Counted from the stretch's first letter, positions 29,568 through 39,920 are shown. The stretch: 64,000 nucleotides of DNA from Tritrichomonas musculus (GCA_039105265.1 JAPFFF010000001.1:9920001-9984000), one strand, 5' to 3'. Notes: generated from the sequence alone by a model not told the origin. Numbers and translations are program-made.

Positions 29568-31367
29568 TCATTGAAGTTGGTGTTGAACAAGGTGAGCATA
29601 ATATCCTGACTTTTGAATAAGTTCATCATGTGTTCCCATTTCAACAATCTTTCCTTTATCCATCACTAGAATTCTATCAGCATTGCGAACTGTTGCAAGT
29701 CTGTGAGCAACAAGAATTGCTGTTTTCCCCTTTCTGTAATTTTGCATTGCCTCTTGTACGAGTCTTTCACTTTCTGTATCAAGGGCTGCTGTTGCCTCAT
29801 CAAGTAAAAGAATTGGTGCAGCCATCATAACAGCTCTTGCAATACATAAACGTTGCTTTTGGCCACCGCTGAGGCTATTTTGTTCAACAAGCGTTTTATA
29901 TCCATTTGCAAGTTGAACAACAAAGCTGTGCGCATTTGCTATTTCTGAAGCTCTGATAACTTCATCTCGACTTGCTTCTGGCTTTCCATAACGTATATTA
30001 TCTTTGACTGTCATCGAAAACATTACTGGATTTTGTGGTACAATAGCAATTTGATAACGTAAACTGATTGGTTCGATATTACGAATATTTTGGCCGTCAA
30101 TCATAACGCATCCCGATTGAGGATCATAAAACCTTTGAAGTAATAATAATGTTGTTGATTTTCCACACCCGCTTTCACCAACTATTGCAACTGTTTCACC
30201 TGGGTTTATTGTAAATGAAAGACCATTGAGCGCTGGCTCATCTCTTCCAGGATAAAAAAAGGTAACATTTTGGAATTCTATTTTGCCTACTAATTGATGA
30301 TCAATTTTTTCACCAACATGAAGTGGTACACTAGATTGTCTTTCAAGAATTTGTGTTAGTTTTGCTGCAGAAACGTTCGCTTGTTGGAATTGAGTAATAG
30401 TGGAAAATATGCCTGCAAATGAAAAGCTCCATGCATTAATCATATACATTAAATTTACAATCGCGCCAGGTTCAATTTGTCCCTTAGCTGCCAGATTACC
30501 TGTATAATAAAGAATAAATGCAGACATACACCATATGACAGCTTGACTTGCGCCTTCTTTAGTGCCATGAATTCGAGATGCACGAACTTCTACATCATGA
30601 ACTGCTTTTAATTTTTCTTTATAATTTTTATATTCACGCATTTCTGCATCAAACGATTTAACTGTTCGAAATGAAGTTAAAATTTCTTCTGCCTTTGCTC
30701 CAACTGCTTCATTTGATTCACTATATTCTCTCCATATACGTTCAATTCCTTTGTTACCTAAAAATTGAGCTAATGCATAAAATGGAAGGCAAAGCATAAT
30801 TATAATAGTAATTTTAACATTAATTGAAAGACATACAATCAATCCAAGAGCCCATTGAACAATCATTCTAACAAAAGATATCAATTTGAGAGTATAAGCA
30901 TCAAAAGAATTCATTGCATCATCTTGTAGGCGTGATAATACAACTCCAGTCTGCATAGTATCGAAATAACCTAGTTCTTGGTCTAAAAATGCTTTGAAAA
31001 CAGCTGTCCTGATTTCGCGAAGAAACTGTGGACTTCTAAAACTATCTGAAAGTGATGACGTCAAATTCATAAGAAATAAGCAAATAACTGAAAAAGAAAG
31101 TAAATTTGTAATTCGATTAATTGAATCTAAGAATTCATCTGAGGAATCATACTCTGTTTCAATTAGTGCTGTCGCAAGTTTTCCTTGAATGTAAGAAAGG
31201 ATATATGGAGCTGAAAACGAAAAGCAAGTAGTAAAAAGACATAGGAAATAAAGCCACTTATTTTTCATTAATCGGAAAAGACGAACCCATTCCCAGCCTG
31301 TCATTTCTATTTCGACTTCATCATTTGATCCATGAGTTTGGAAAACTCGTGGTGTAAAGTTTCTCAT
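29568..31367 (-). CDS. ABC half-transporter (ABCB/TAP type)
   Basis: A 599-residue half-transporter. The membrane domain (~30-310) has six spans and the family-typical QELGYFDTMQTGVVLSRLQDD segment. The ATPase domain has Walker A GESGCGKST (~394), signature LSGGQKQR (~499), Walker B ILLLDEATAALD (~518) and the His loop VAHRLATVRNADRI. All catalytic residues look intact. As a half-size protein it must pair, as homodimer or with another half, to export a substrate at the expense of ATP. There is no clear targeting peptide, so plasma membrane or an internal membrane is open. It diverges from the E1 gene with only 86 bp between ATGs, a probable shared promoter. Confidence 0.9.
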   Translation of the reverse strand: MRNFTPRVFQTHGSNDEVEIEMTGWEWVRLFRLMKNKWLYFLCLFTTCFSFSAPYILSYIQGKLATALIETEYDSSDEFLDSINRITNLLSFSVICLFLMNLTSSLSDSFRSPQFLREIRTAVFKAFLDQELGYFDTMQTGVVLSRLQDDAMNSFDAYTLKLISFVRMIVQWALGLIVCLSINVKITIIIMLCLPFYALAQFLGNKGIERIWREYSESNEAVGAKAEEILTSFRTVKSFDAEMREYKNYKEKLKAVHDVEVRASRIHGTKEGASQAVIWCMSAFILYYTGNLAAKGQIEPGAIVNLMYMINAWSFSFAGIFSTITQFQQANVSAAKLTQILERQSSVPLHVGEKIDHQLVGKIEFQNVTFFYPGRDEPALNGLSFTINPGETVAIVGESGCGKSTTLLLLQRFYDPQSGCVMIDGQNIRNIEPISLRYQIAIVPQNPVMFSMTVKDNIRYGKPEASRDEVIRASEIANAHSFVVQLANGYKTLVEQNSLSGGQKQRLCIARAVMMAAPILLLDEATAALDTESERLVQEAMQNYRKGKTAILVAHRLATVRNADRILVMDKGKIVEMGTHDELIQKSGYYAHLVQHQLQ

Positions 31368-31453
31368 TTACTCACTATTTAACGATTTTTGGGTGAAATC
31401 AAATTTCACCATCTTTTGCGTCAGAAAAATTTTGAAAATTTTAATTCAAAAGA

Positions 31454-34411
31454 ATGCAACTTGGCGATGCTGTCGATAATAGATCGAGCCGCGTTGTTTT
31501 AGCTCTTGGAAACGAAGCAATTGCTAAAATGGCAAAATATAATGTTGGAATTATTGGACTTTCTCCAACTGGATCTGAAATTATTAAGAATTTAATTTTA
31601 ACAGGAATTGGTCAAATTGAAATTAATGATTCAGAAAACATTACAAATTTTGATATTGGAAGCAATTTCTTTGCTCGAGATACAGATATCAGCTCAAACT
31701 CAGAAAGCAAAAAGAGAATTGATGCAATTCCAAAAAGATTAGGTCATTTGAATAGATCATGTAAGGTCACAGCTGTATCATGTCCCATTAATGAGGAATG
31801 GATGTCAAAATTTAATTCACTTATACTTTCAGAAATTCGTCCTTTTTCAGAAATTTCTCGTATTTCCAACTTTTGTCATTCTCATAATATTCAATTTATA
31901 TTTGCCACAACTGTTGGTCCCAATGCAGTATTGTTTGAAGACTTTGGAGATAACTTCACTTGCAATAATCCAAATGGTGAAGCTCCTTTAGAAGCCCATG
32001 TAAAACGAATTAGAAAAGTTAATGAAAAAGAATCAATACTTCAACTTGACAAATCAGAAATTGATGTAATCTTCCCACCTGGAAGTAAAGTACGATTTGA
32101 TGATGTTGCTGGAATGCCTCAAGTAAATGGGGAAACGGCTAAAATCTTGAAATTGAATTATCCAAATAATGACAAACGTCAACAGTTTGAAGGGCAATTT
32201 TTAATTGGTCTTGACACAACAAAATATAAGTCATTTGTTGGCTCAGCACCAATAGGAAAAGTTATTCAAGTTATCACTCCTCAGATTTTTAACCATAAGC
32301 CAATCAATGAAGTATTATCAAATGCTCCTTCTAATCATCATGATACTGACCTACCAATTAAAGAATTAATTATTGCCATTTCACAGTTTTGGGATGAGAA
32401 AAGTCGTCCGCCGCGCTTATTAAATATTGAAGATGCCGAAGATTTATATAATCGAATAAAAACAGACAAAGATTTGCCACAACTTAAAAAATCGGCAATG
32501 CTTTATTCTACAGAATATCCACCAACAGTAGGTATGATTGGAGGTTGTGCATCAATGGAATGCATTAAATATTGTACAGGAGTTGCTCTTCCAACATACT
32601 CTCAATGGACAATAATTGATAGAAGTTGTATAATTGAATGGGAAATTGGTCATCTGCCAAAATTAGTAGGAAATCGATATGACCCAATAGCAGCTACTGT
32701 TGGAAATGAAATTCAAGAAAAAATGAGAAAGGTAAATGCTTTAATTGTTGGTGTTGGTGCAATTGGTTGTGAATATGCAAGATATGCTGCACTTTTTGGG
32801 TTTGACAGAATTACATTAATTGATAATGACACTGTTGAATTGTCAAATTTAACCCGTCAATTCTTGTTTAGGGACAAACATCAAGGAATGCCTAAAGCGA
32901 AAGTTGGCAGATTAGCAATTCTCAAAGTTAATTCAGATTTGAAACCTGATAAAGTTACTGCATTCCAAGATAAATTCATGGATAAAACTGTTTTAAAAGT
33001 CGGCAGAGGTTTTGATGTTGTTTTTTCAGCAGTTGATTCAGCCACCGCCCGTAATTTCATATCTGATTATACATCAGCACGTCGAATACCAATGGTGAAT
33101 GCTGGAATGGAAAAGTATCGCGCTAATTTTAATATATATATTCCCTTCAAAACGCAAAAAGCTAATTATAAAGAAAATCAAAAAGATAGCGAACTTCCTT
33201 GTACGTTAAAAACGATTCCAACCACTCCATATCACTTGTTGCAATGGGCTCATAATGAATTTGTAGACTACTTTAAGATTCAACCAGAGTCAGCAATCCA
33301 ATGTATTCAAAAGAAAGGCCAATTACAAAACGAGCCTCGAGTTTTGCGAGATGGTGTCCAATTTTTGTCAAGTCAACCAAAAGATTTCAATGATTGTGTT
33401 CAATGGGCTTTTGACAAATTTACTATAGCAATAGAATATCATCCAATGATACAGCTTCAAAACAATCAAAAAGTGAAGCCTTGTCCATTTGATATTCAAA
33501 ATCAATGGCATCGTGAGTTTGTTTTATCATCTGCTTTATTAAAAGCAAAAGTTCATGGTTTACAAATAAATAATGACATTGAACCCGAAAAATTTGATGA
33601 TATGTTAAAAGGATGCAAAAAGATACCTAATCCAATTGATAAAGATATGAATACAGATTCAGAAATTATTGATACAGCAGCTCTTCTAGAGAAATTTAAT
33701 TCATTTGACTATGAAAAAATATCCAAAGAATCTATTATTCCAATAGATTTCGATAAAGATAATGCTAATGATATTGAATTTATAGAAGGATTTTCTAAAA
33801 GTAGAGCAGAAGTCTTTTCTATTTTTATGGAATCTTTTTCAAAGCTAAAAATAATGAAAGTTGTTGGTTCAATCGCACCAACTCTTGCGACTACAACAGC
33901 TGTTGCAGGTGCTGGGCCATTTTCAGGATTTTCAATGCTATTTCATGATCTAGAAAATAATAATGATTTGCTTGATAATACTCAAAATTTGCCTTTTTTG
34001 GAATTGATCAAAAAGAGCAAATTGTATGATGGTCAACTTGCTTTCAATAGACAAATAGATTTATCGTTTGGTGGACAAGTCCCTGTGCAAAGGAGAATAA
34101 AATATGGAACAACTGATAAAAAGTTTTGCGTTTGGGATTTCATCGATGTTGAAGATAATCCCACGCTAGAAGACCTTCAAGAGAAAATAAGAAAATTTTT
34201 AAGACCCGATGTTGAATTTGAATGGATGGTTGGAGATAATTCCATTTTTTATTCTGATCAAAATAAGATGCATCATATCGTAGAAGAATTGAAAAATATT
34301 TTAAAATATGATGATGATTTTTACTTAGTTGATCAATTGTGCTTTAGTCTTGAAAATGAAAATGAAAAAATTAATTTACCACGTCTTAGAATTTTTGCCA
34401 AGCATGATTAA
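31454..34411 (+). CDS. UBA1: ubiquitin-activating enzyme E1 (UBA1-like)
   Basis: A 985-residue E1 with the complete family layout: an inactive adenylation half (NVGIIGLSPTGSEIIKNL, ~29-48), FCCH, the active adenylation half with ATP loop GVGAIGCE (~433-440) and LIDNDTVELSNLTRQFLF, the catalytic-cysteine half-domain, and a C-terminal ubiquitin-fold domain (~880-985). The catalytic Cys583 lies in ELPCTLKTIPTTPYHLLQWA, the expected context. It adenylates ubiquitin, forms a thioester and hands it to E2s. It is a little shorter than animal UBA1 (~1050). UBA6-like specificity cannot be excluded. The short divergent spacer suggests coupling with the ABC gene. A 26-A tract follows 46 nt after the stop. 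Confidence 0.9.
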   Translation: MQLGDAVDNRSSRVVLALGNEAIAKMAKYNVGIIGLSPTGSEIIKNLILTGIGQIEINDSENITNFDIGSNFFARDTDISSNSESKKRIDAIPKRLGHLNRSCKVTAVSCPINEEWMSKFNSLILSEIRPFSEISRISNFCHSHNIQFIFATTVGPNAVLFEDFGDNFTCNNPNGEAPLEAHVKRIRKVNEKESILQLDKSEIDVIFPPGSKVRFDDVAGMPQVNGETAKILKLNYPNNDKRQQFEGQFLIGLDTTKYKSFVGSAPIGKVIQVITPQIFNHKPINEVLSNAPSNHHDTDLPIKELIIAISQFWDEKSRPPRLLNIEDAEDLYNRIKTDKDLPQLKKSAMLYSTEYPPTVGMIGGCASMECIKYCTGVALPTYSQWTIIDRSCIIEWEIGHLPKLVGNRYDPIAATVGNEIQEKMRKVNALIVGVGAIGCEYARYAALFGFDRITLIDNDTVELSNLTRQFLFRDKHQGMPKAKVGRLAILKVNSDLKPDKVTAFQDKFMDKTVLKVGRGFDVVFSAVDSATARNFISDYTSARRIPMVNAGMEKYRANFNIYIPFKTQKANYKENQKDSELPCTLKTIPTTPYHLLQWAHNEFVDYFKIQPESAIQCIQKKGQLQNEPRVLRDGVQFLSSQPKDFNDCVQWAFDKFTIAIEYHPMIQLQNNQKVKPCPFDIQNQWHREFVLSSALLKAKVHGLQINNDIEPEKFDDMLKGCKKIPNPIDKDMNTDSEIIDTAALLEKFNSFDYEKISKESIIPIDFDKDNANDIEFIEGFSKSRAEVFSIFMESFSKLKIMKVVGSIAPTLATTTAVAGAGPFSGFSMLFHDLENNNDLLDNTQNLPFLELIKKSKLYDGQLAFNRQIDLSFGGQVPVQRRIKYGTTDKKFCVWDFIDVEDNPTLEDLQEKIRKFLRPDVEFEWMVGDNSIFYSDQNKMHHIVEELKNILKYDDDFYLVDQLCFSLENENEKINLPRLRIFAKHD

Positions 34412-34457
34412 ATATTATATTATTTGATTTTTATTATGGTATTTTTTTCTTTATTAC

Positions 34458-34483
34458 AAAAAAAAAAAAAAAAAAAAAAAAAA
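34458..34483 (+). repeat. 26-base A tract after the E1 gene
   Basis: An uninterrupted A run starting 46 nt after the E1 stop codon. The stop itself lies in a TAAA, the known trichomonad polyadenylation signal. Confidence 0.8.
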
Positions 34484-34612
34484 TTCATTTAAATTACAAA
34501 TTTTGGGAAAAAATCAGAGAAGTACAATAAAATGAATCGAACCACTTTTGTGCATATATATCTTCAAGTAGCCTGAAAATCTGGAGTCAATTTGAGTTAA
34601 AATTTTGTAGAT

Positions 34613-34664
34613 AAGGTGTTGTATTAAAAATTTCGAAATATTAAAATTTTTAATACAACACCTT
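34613..34664. repeat. perfect 21-bp-stem palindrome
   Basis: AAGGTGTTGTATTAAAAATT (34613-34632, plus one T) pairs perfectly with 34644-34664 around a 10-base loop. It lies 86 bp before the start of the VIT/VWA gene, in a 338-bp spacer whose only other contents are the A tract and Inr motifs. Confidence 0.85.
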
Positions 34665-34728
34665 CTCAAAAAGTTTAACTTTTTAAAGTTCAAATAAAGA
34701 AATTCAATTTCTGAAAATATAAGAAATG

Positions 34729-34739
34729 TCATTTCACTA
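34729..34739 (+). promoter_or_regulatory. overlapping Initiators TCATTT and TCACTA
   Basis: Two matches to TCAYTW (34729-34734 and 34734-34739) give leaders of 19 and 14 nt before the ATG at 34750. This fits the very short 5' leaders of trichomonad mRNAs. Confidence 0.55.
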
Positions 34740-34749
34740 AAATAGAAAA

Positions 34750-37050
34750 ATGGTATTCGGTTCTTGCTGCATTTTAATAAAAGATGATTTGAGAAGTATG
34801 AAGGCCAAATCTGTTAAAATTGAAGGAGAGCAACGAGGTCTTCTAACAAATTTCGAAGTTACTCAAACATTTACCCATTCAGAAAAAGAGCCTCAAGAAG
34901 TTCATTATGTTTTTCCAAACGACCTTAAAATATGTATTTATGACACAACATTTGTAGTTGGTGAAGAAATAATTAAGCCAAAGCTTCAATCTAAAGAAGA
35001 AGCCAAAAAAACTTATAAAGAAGCTGTTGATGCTGGACGTACTGCAGTTTATGGATCAAATATTGGTTACGGAATGACCGAATTTAAGCTTGGTAATGTT
35101 CCTCCTGAAACAGAATGTAAAGTAATTCTTAAAATTGCTTTTACCGCACAAGTAACAAAAGAGAAAAGTTTCTTTATCAAGTTTCCAATTGATGTGTACA
35201 CCCCTTCAGGATCAAAAGGTTGTCTTGATGTCAATTCATCACATTTTTCATTCCAGATTCAAGCCGATAAAGATAAAATAGCAAAAGTTACTTCAAATGT
35301 TAAAAATGGAGCATATGATGAAACTACAAAGATTTTTTCAATAGCAGATAAAGTAGAAAGTAATGACAACCAGAAGTCCATTATTGTGACTTTTGAAACA
35401 CAAGAAAGCATTCAAAGTTCTGCATTTTTAGCTCCAACTTCATCTTCCAATTATGATGGATGCGCAATTGTAATATCACCAAATCTTCCACCTTCCCAAG
35501 AATCAAATTCAGAATTTATTTTTGTTGTCGATTGCAGTGGTTCTATGGGAGGAAATTCTATTAAAAAAGCTGCAGAATGTCTTGAATTATTTATTAGATC
35601 TCTCCCACCAAACTCTTATTTCAATGTTGTTCGTTTTGGCTCAAGCTTTGAAAAATTATTTGACAGTTCAAGAGAATATAGTGAACAATCAGCAGAAGAA
35701 GCAATACAATTAGCACAAAACTTAAAATCAAATCTTGGAGGAACAAATATATACAATCCACTTGATAATATTTACCAAAGTGAAAGTGCTCATGGTCAAC
35801 GTCAGATTTTCATTATGACTGATGGAGAAGTCAACGATGTTGAAAGTGTTCTTGAGCTTATTTCACGTAATTCTAATAAAAATAGATGCTTTACGATTGG
35901 TATTGGTCGTGGCTGCGATGCAGGACTTGTTGAAGGTATGGCGAATGCATCAGGAGGAAAAAGTGATTTTGTTCAAGAAGGAGACTCAATAAGTGAAAAA
36001 GTTATTCCACAATTACAATCTTCTCTTCACCCATCCCTTACATCCATTGAAATTCATATTGAAGGAAATGATTCGTTTGAAACATCACCATATCCACTCC
36101 CATCGATTAATTCGAGTGGTGCAAATGTTGTCTATCTTCGTGATAAATCTAAAGGAAATACATTTGAAGGTGGCATTTTAATTACTGGAGCATATGGAAA
36201 AGAATCTATTGAGATTCCAATTGAAGATGTAATTCATCTTCAAAATTCTCAAGAAGACAAATATGGATGTTCAGGAGGTAAAAACATTGGAAATGCTATT
36301 CTTCCATTATTTTCATTTTCTATTCTCCAATCTCTTGATCGAAAGAGAAAAATTTCCGACGAAGATAAAGCCAAAGCTGTTGAACTAAGTATATCAAGCG
36401 GTGTTTTATGCAAATATACGGGTTATGTTGGAATGACTGAAGGTTCACATCGTCGTTATGATGAAATGGATTGCTGTTGTTGTGCCGCACCTAAAATGAT
36501 GAGATGTTGTTGTGCAGCTCCAATGATGAACTGTTGTTGTGCAGCACCAAAAATGGCACAATGTTGTCGTGCTCAAGCGTGCGTTGGTTGCGCTGGTGGG
36601 GCTGGTATGAGGTCTGCGCCGAAGAAACATATGAAATGCTGTTGTGCAGCAGAAGAATTAAGAGCAGGAAAATTAAGAGCAGAAGACGAATTAAGAGCAG
36701 CAGCATGTCGCCCAAAACAAGAGGAAAAAGAAGAACCTCTTCCTACTAAATATGATCTTATGACAATCGCTCGATATCAGAAGATCACTGGTTACTGGGA
36801 CAACTTAAATGCTATAAACAGTATGATCGGTAAAAATATAAATCATATTGAAGGAATTGATGTAAGCGACAAAAGTCTAGAAAATAATTGCATAGCTACA
36901 ATTCTTGCAATTGCAGTAATTCATGTTCGATCAGCTAATGAAAAGAATTCATGGTTGATGATTGAGCAAAAAGCAATTGAATGGTTAAAGAAAACATTAC
37001 CAAATGTTAACGTTGAAGAAATTATTGCCAAAACTGAAAGCTTAATTTAA
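34750..37050 (+). CDS. VIT and VWA domain protein with Cys-rich tail
   Basis: A 766-residue protein: a VIT domain (~10-135), a von Willebrand A domain with MIDAS DCSGSMGG (D260) and the downstream MTDGEVND, and a C-terminal region resembling that of inter-alpha-inhibitor/PARP4-type VIT-VWA proteins (GYVGMTE, then TKYDLMTIARYQKITGYWDN). Between them (~574-634) lies a tract of repeated CCC AAPKM units with about 20 cysteines. No signal peptide, so probably cytosolic; VWA suggests metal-dependent protein binding. The Cys runs could be S-acylated or bind metal, which is inference. A neighbouring Arg/Ala/Glu repeat (EELRAGKLRAEDELRAAA) follows. Confidence 0.85.
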   Translation: MVFGSCCILIKDDLRSMKAKSVKIEGEQRGLLTNFEVTQTFTHSEKEPQEVHYVFPNDLKICIYDTTFVVGEEIIKPKLQSKEEAKKTYKEAVDAGRTAVYGSNIGYGMTEFKLGNVPPETECKVILKIAFTAQVTKEKSFFIKFPIDVYTPSGSKGCLDVNSSHFSFQIQADKDKIAKVTSNVKNGAYDETTKIFSIADKVESNDNQKSIIVTFETQESIQSSAFLAPTSSSNYDGCAIVISPNLPPSQESNSEFIFVVDCSGSMGGNSIKKAAECLELFIRSLPPNSYFNVVRFGSSFEKLFDSSREYSEQSAEEAIQLAQNLKSNLGGTNIYNPLDNIYQSESAHGQRQIFIMTDGEVNDVESVLELISRNSNKNRCFTIGIGRGCDAGLVEGMANASGGKSDFVQEGDSISEKVIPQLQSSLHPSLTSIEIHIEGNDSFETSPYPLPSINSSGANVVYLRDKSKGNTFEGGILITGAYGKESIEIPIEDVIHLQNSQEDKYGCSGGKNIGNAILPLFSFSILQSLDRKRKISDEDKAKAVELSISSGVLCKYTGYVGMTEGSHRRYDEMDCCCCAAPKMMRCCCAAPMMNCCCAAPKMAQCCRAQACVGCAGGAGMRSAPKKHMKCCCAAEELRAGKLRAEDELRAAACRPKQEEKEEPLPTKYDLMTIARYQKITGYWDNLNAINSMIGKNINHIEGIDVSDKSLENNCIATILAIAVIHVRSANEKNSWLMIEQKAIEWLKKTLPNVNVEEIIAKTESLI

Positions 37051-37439
37051 AATGGAATAAGTAATGTCGTTTTTTATCCTTTACTTTATGATAAACTTAA
37101 AAATAATATTTATGCTTTTGTGTTTTATATTATATGTTTTTTCTCATCAAAATGGTCTTTTTTTTGATTTGGACAAGATAGATGTGAAAAAATTCAATAA
37201 TAAAAGTTATTACCTATCATTATATATCAAAAAAAGAAGCCTGAAGTAAAATGTTCGAAATAACAATAATTTGGCATTGTCCAGGGAGTTCAATACATAT
37301 GTAATTTATTATTAAGTTTAAAATATTTATTGCTTTCGTTCACTTTCAAATAGAAAATCTTAGATATGAAGACAAGTAACAGAAAAAATTAAGGAATTGA
37401 AAAAGTGAAAATATTGAATGACCATTTGATACTGACAAA
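37051..37439. other. spacer before the AP-1 gene
   Basis: 389 bp. It contains a 61-codon ORF of hydrophobic, AT-driven composition that I do not take for a gene. No repeat or clear Inr seen; ACCATTT lies 21 bp before the next ATG. Confidence 0.4.
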
Positions 37440-39920
37440 ATGACGCAGTCTCTGAATGACTTTATCAGTTCTATCCGAATGGCGGAGACTATCGAACAAG
37501 AGAAATTCTTGATTGCAACAGAACAAGCTCAAATTCGTGCTTATTGTCGAAAAATGGATCCAGAAATGAGACCAAGAGTTGTCTCAAAACTTGTTTTCCT
37601 TGATATGATCGGACAAAATACAGCATGGGGACAAATGGAAGCAATTACACTTATGACATATGATAAATTTTCATACAAAAAAATCGGTTACATTTGTACA
37701 GGTATTTTACTCGATCAAACTGCTGAATTAACAGTTCTAGTTACTCAAACATTACTCAAAGATTTACAAAACACAGATCCAAATATTATTTATCTAGCGT
37801 TAAGTTTTATTGCAAATCTTGGAAATGCTGAAGTTTGTCGTTCGGTTTCTACGACTGTCCAAAAGTTATTCGAACATAGATCAACAGAAGTTATGAAAGC
37901 TGCTGGAATGGCTACTGTTCGAATTATTCGAACAAATCCTGACTTAGCTGATTCATATAAAAATTCTGTACAATCGCTTTTAAATAATCAAAATCACGGC
38001 GTTGTGATTGCTGGAATCAATCTTGTTCTCGAAATGATTCATACTGAACCAAAATATGCAAAATCATGGTCACAATTTGCAATTCCATTTACAAAAATTC
38101 TTAAATCTCTTAATCAAACTCGACCAACAAGAGAGTTTAGTTATAGTTCATATAATGATCCATATATGCAAATTAAAACTATGCAAGCTTTATCACTAAT
38201 CAGAAAAAGAAGTGAAGAGCTTGATGGAATTCTTCAATCTATTATAAGTTGTACAAAAACTCGGCAAAACACAGGTAGAGCCATTCTTTATCAAGCAGTT
38301 GAAACTATTGTCGCATTATCTCGTAAATCTTCATTGCGTGGTCTCGCATTCAATCAAGTTGGTAGATTACTTTCCCTTAAAGATCCTAACGTTCTTTATT
38401 CAGCTTTATCATCATTTGCGCGTGTTCTTTACGCTGGAAAATCAATTATTAATCGTGGAAGCGTTGATTCGATGGCTTTGCAGCGATATAAAACACAGAT
38501 TGTGCAGTGTCTTGATCATCAAGATCCATCAATTCGACGCCGAGCACTTGATGTTATTTCTGCGCTTATTGACGAGAAAAATGTTGAAACGTTAATTCCC
38601 GAAATTTTGGCTTATGTCCGTCTTGCAGATGCAGAATTTCGAAGTGAGCTTATCGCAAAAATTTATTCTGCAACACAAAGATTTGCACCAACAAATGAAT
38701 GGAATTTTGATACTGTACATCAGATACTCATTGATAGTGGAAATTATCTTTCTGCAGATATTATGAGTTCTTTCTGTCAATTAATTGCAAACACGCCTTC
38801 TCTTCAGCCGCATGCAGTTCAAAAGCTTTCAGAGTCTCTCCTTAACTTTAGCGATAATCAAAACTTGATGCAAGTTGCTGCTTATGTTATTGGTGAATTT
38901 GCAACAAGTGAAAACGGAGTATGTGAGACTTTAAAGAATATTATTGTTATGCCACAAACAACCTCAGAAACTAAACTTTATGCAGTAACGGCTTTATCGA
39001 AACTTGCGGTTAGATTTGGATTATCTCAACCAATTTCAGAATACCTCAAAGGAATTATTTCTGATAATAATTTAGAGGTTCAGCAAAGAGCAGGTGAATT
39101 AGTTCAATTGTTATCAATGGGTGAACGATCGTATGAATTTTTGGCACCAGTTCCATCAGCTTCTGTCAATGAGAACGACGATTCTTCAATTAAAATTAAT
39201 AGTAATATCAATGCACAAACAGCACAAGGAAGTAAAGAAAATGCTGAAGGTGATGGTTTATTAATTGATATATTAAATATGAAAGGAGCATCAACTAGTT
39301 CAAATCCATCCCAACAAACTCAACCACAACAACAGAAAAGACCAGAAGATATGGATCTTTTGGATTCTTTAATGTCAGATTTAACACCAACTACATCAAC
39401 ATCAAATTTAAACGCTCCCTCTCGCTCGTCCGAATTACTAAATGATATCTCTTTCACGCCATCGCAATCAGCACCTTCAACGTCAGCACCAACTTCCCAA
39501 CAACTGGCTGCTCCACAACAACCTATAACTCAAGCTCAGCCCCAACCGCAACCTCAACAACAGCAGGCTTCACAGGTTGAGCTCATGAGAACTCAAGATT
39601 TTGTTATTTTTGGTCAAACTAGATCAAATCCAAATGATAAAAGACAATATGCTTTAAGACTTATTATTTATAATCTCGGAAATTCGCAGCTTGATGATTT
39701 CAAGCTTGCTTTTACGCCATCTGTTGGCTGGCAAATTAATCCTCAGCCACCTGACAGAAGCTCTTTGTTGCCAAAAGGCGGAACTCCAACAACTCAAATT
39801 GTTTACTTGCTTAATATGAATAATGCGCCATTTCAAATACAGACTAAAGCTACATATAAATTCGGTTCTCAGCCTCTAACTGAGAAAGGTGTGATTACAA
39901 AAATTCCTCCTCCAATTTAA
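37440..39920 (+). CDS. AP1G1: AP-1 complex gamma-adaptin
   Basis: An 826-residue large adaptin. The trunk (~1-560) begins with the adaptin sequence LNDFISSIRMAETIEQEKFLIATEQAQIR and contains FIANLGNAEVCRS and TGRAILYQAVETIVAL. A hinge (~590-700, Q/S/T/P-rich) carries leucine motifs LLIDIL, DLLDSL and LLNDI, of the kind that bind clathrin. A C-terminal gamma-ear follows (~705-826). AP-1 gamma sorts cargo into clathrin carriers between trans-Golgi and endosomes with beta, mu and sigma partners. The ear and hinge separate it from AP-2 alpha, and length fits gamma. A 25-A tract follows 61 nt after the stop. Confidence 0.9.
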   Translation: MTQSLNDFISSIRMAETIEQEKFLIATEQAQIRAYCRKMDPEMRPRVVSKLVFLDMIGQNTAWGQMEAITLMTYDKFSYKKIGYICTGILLDQTAELTVLVTQTLLKDLQNTDPNIIYLALSFIANLGNAEVCRSVSTTVQKLFEHRSTEVMKAAGMATVRIIRTNPDLADSYKNSVQSLLNNQNHGVVIAGINLVLEMIHTEPKYAKSWSQFAIPFTKILKSLNQTRPTREFSYSSYNDPYMQIKTMQALSLIRKRSEELDGILQSIISCTKTRQNTGRAILYQAVETIVALSRKSSLRGLAFNQVGRLLSLKDPNVLYSALSSFARVLYAGKSIINRGSVDSMALQRYKTQIVQCLDHQDPSIRRRALDVISALIDEKNVETLIPEILAYVRLADAEFRSELIAKIYSATQRFAPTNEWNFDTVHQILIDSGNYLSADIMSSFCQLIANTPSLQPHAVQKLSESLLNFSDNQNLMQVAAYVIGEFATSENGVCETLKNIIVMPQTTSETKLYAVTALSKLAVRFGLSQPISEYLKGIISDNNLEVQQRAGELVQLLSMGERSYEFLAPVPSASVNENDDSSIKINSNINAQTAQGSKENAEGDGLLIDILNMKGASTSSNPSQQTQPQQQKRPEDMDLLDSLMSDLTPTTSTSNLNAPSRSSELLNDISFTPSQSAPSTSAPTSQQLAAPQQPITQAQPQPQPQQQQASQVELMRTQDFVIFGQTRSNPNDKRQYALRLIIYNLGNSQLDDFKLAFTPSVGWQINPQPPDRSSLLPKGGTPTTQIVYLLNMNNAPFQIQTKATYKFGSQPLTEKGVITKIPPPI

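Noticed and set aside
29321-29647. 108-codon minus-strand ORF between convergent genes
   Set aside because: It overlaps the ABC gene's 3' end in another frame and is otherwise low-complexity spacer.
36445-36749. overlapping ORFs on both strands in the Cys-rich region
   Set aside because: They are shadows of the repetitive CCC-coding sequence of the VIT/VWA gene.
37064-37249. 61-codon ORF after the VIT/VWA gene
   Set aside because: Hydrophobic, AT-driven composition, no Inr, no recognisable motif; likely chance.
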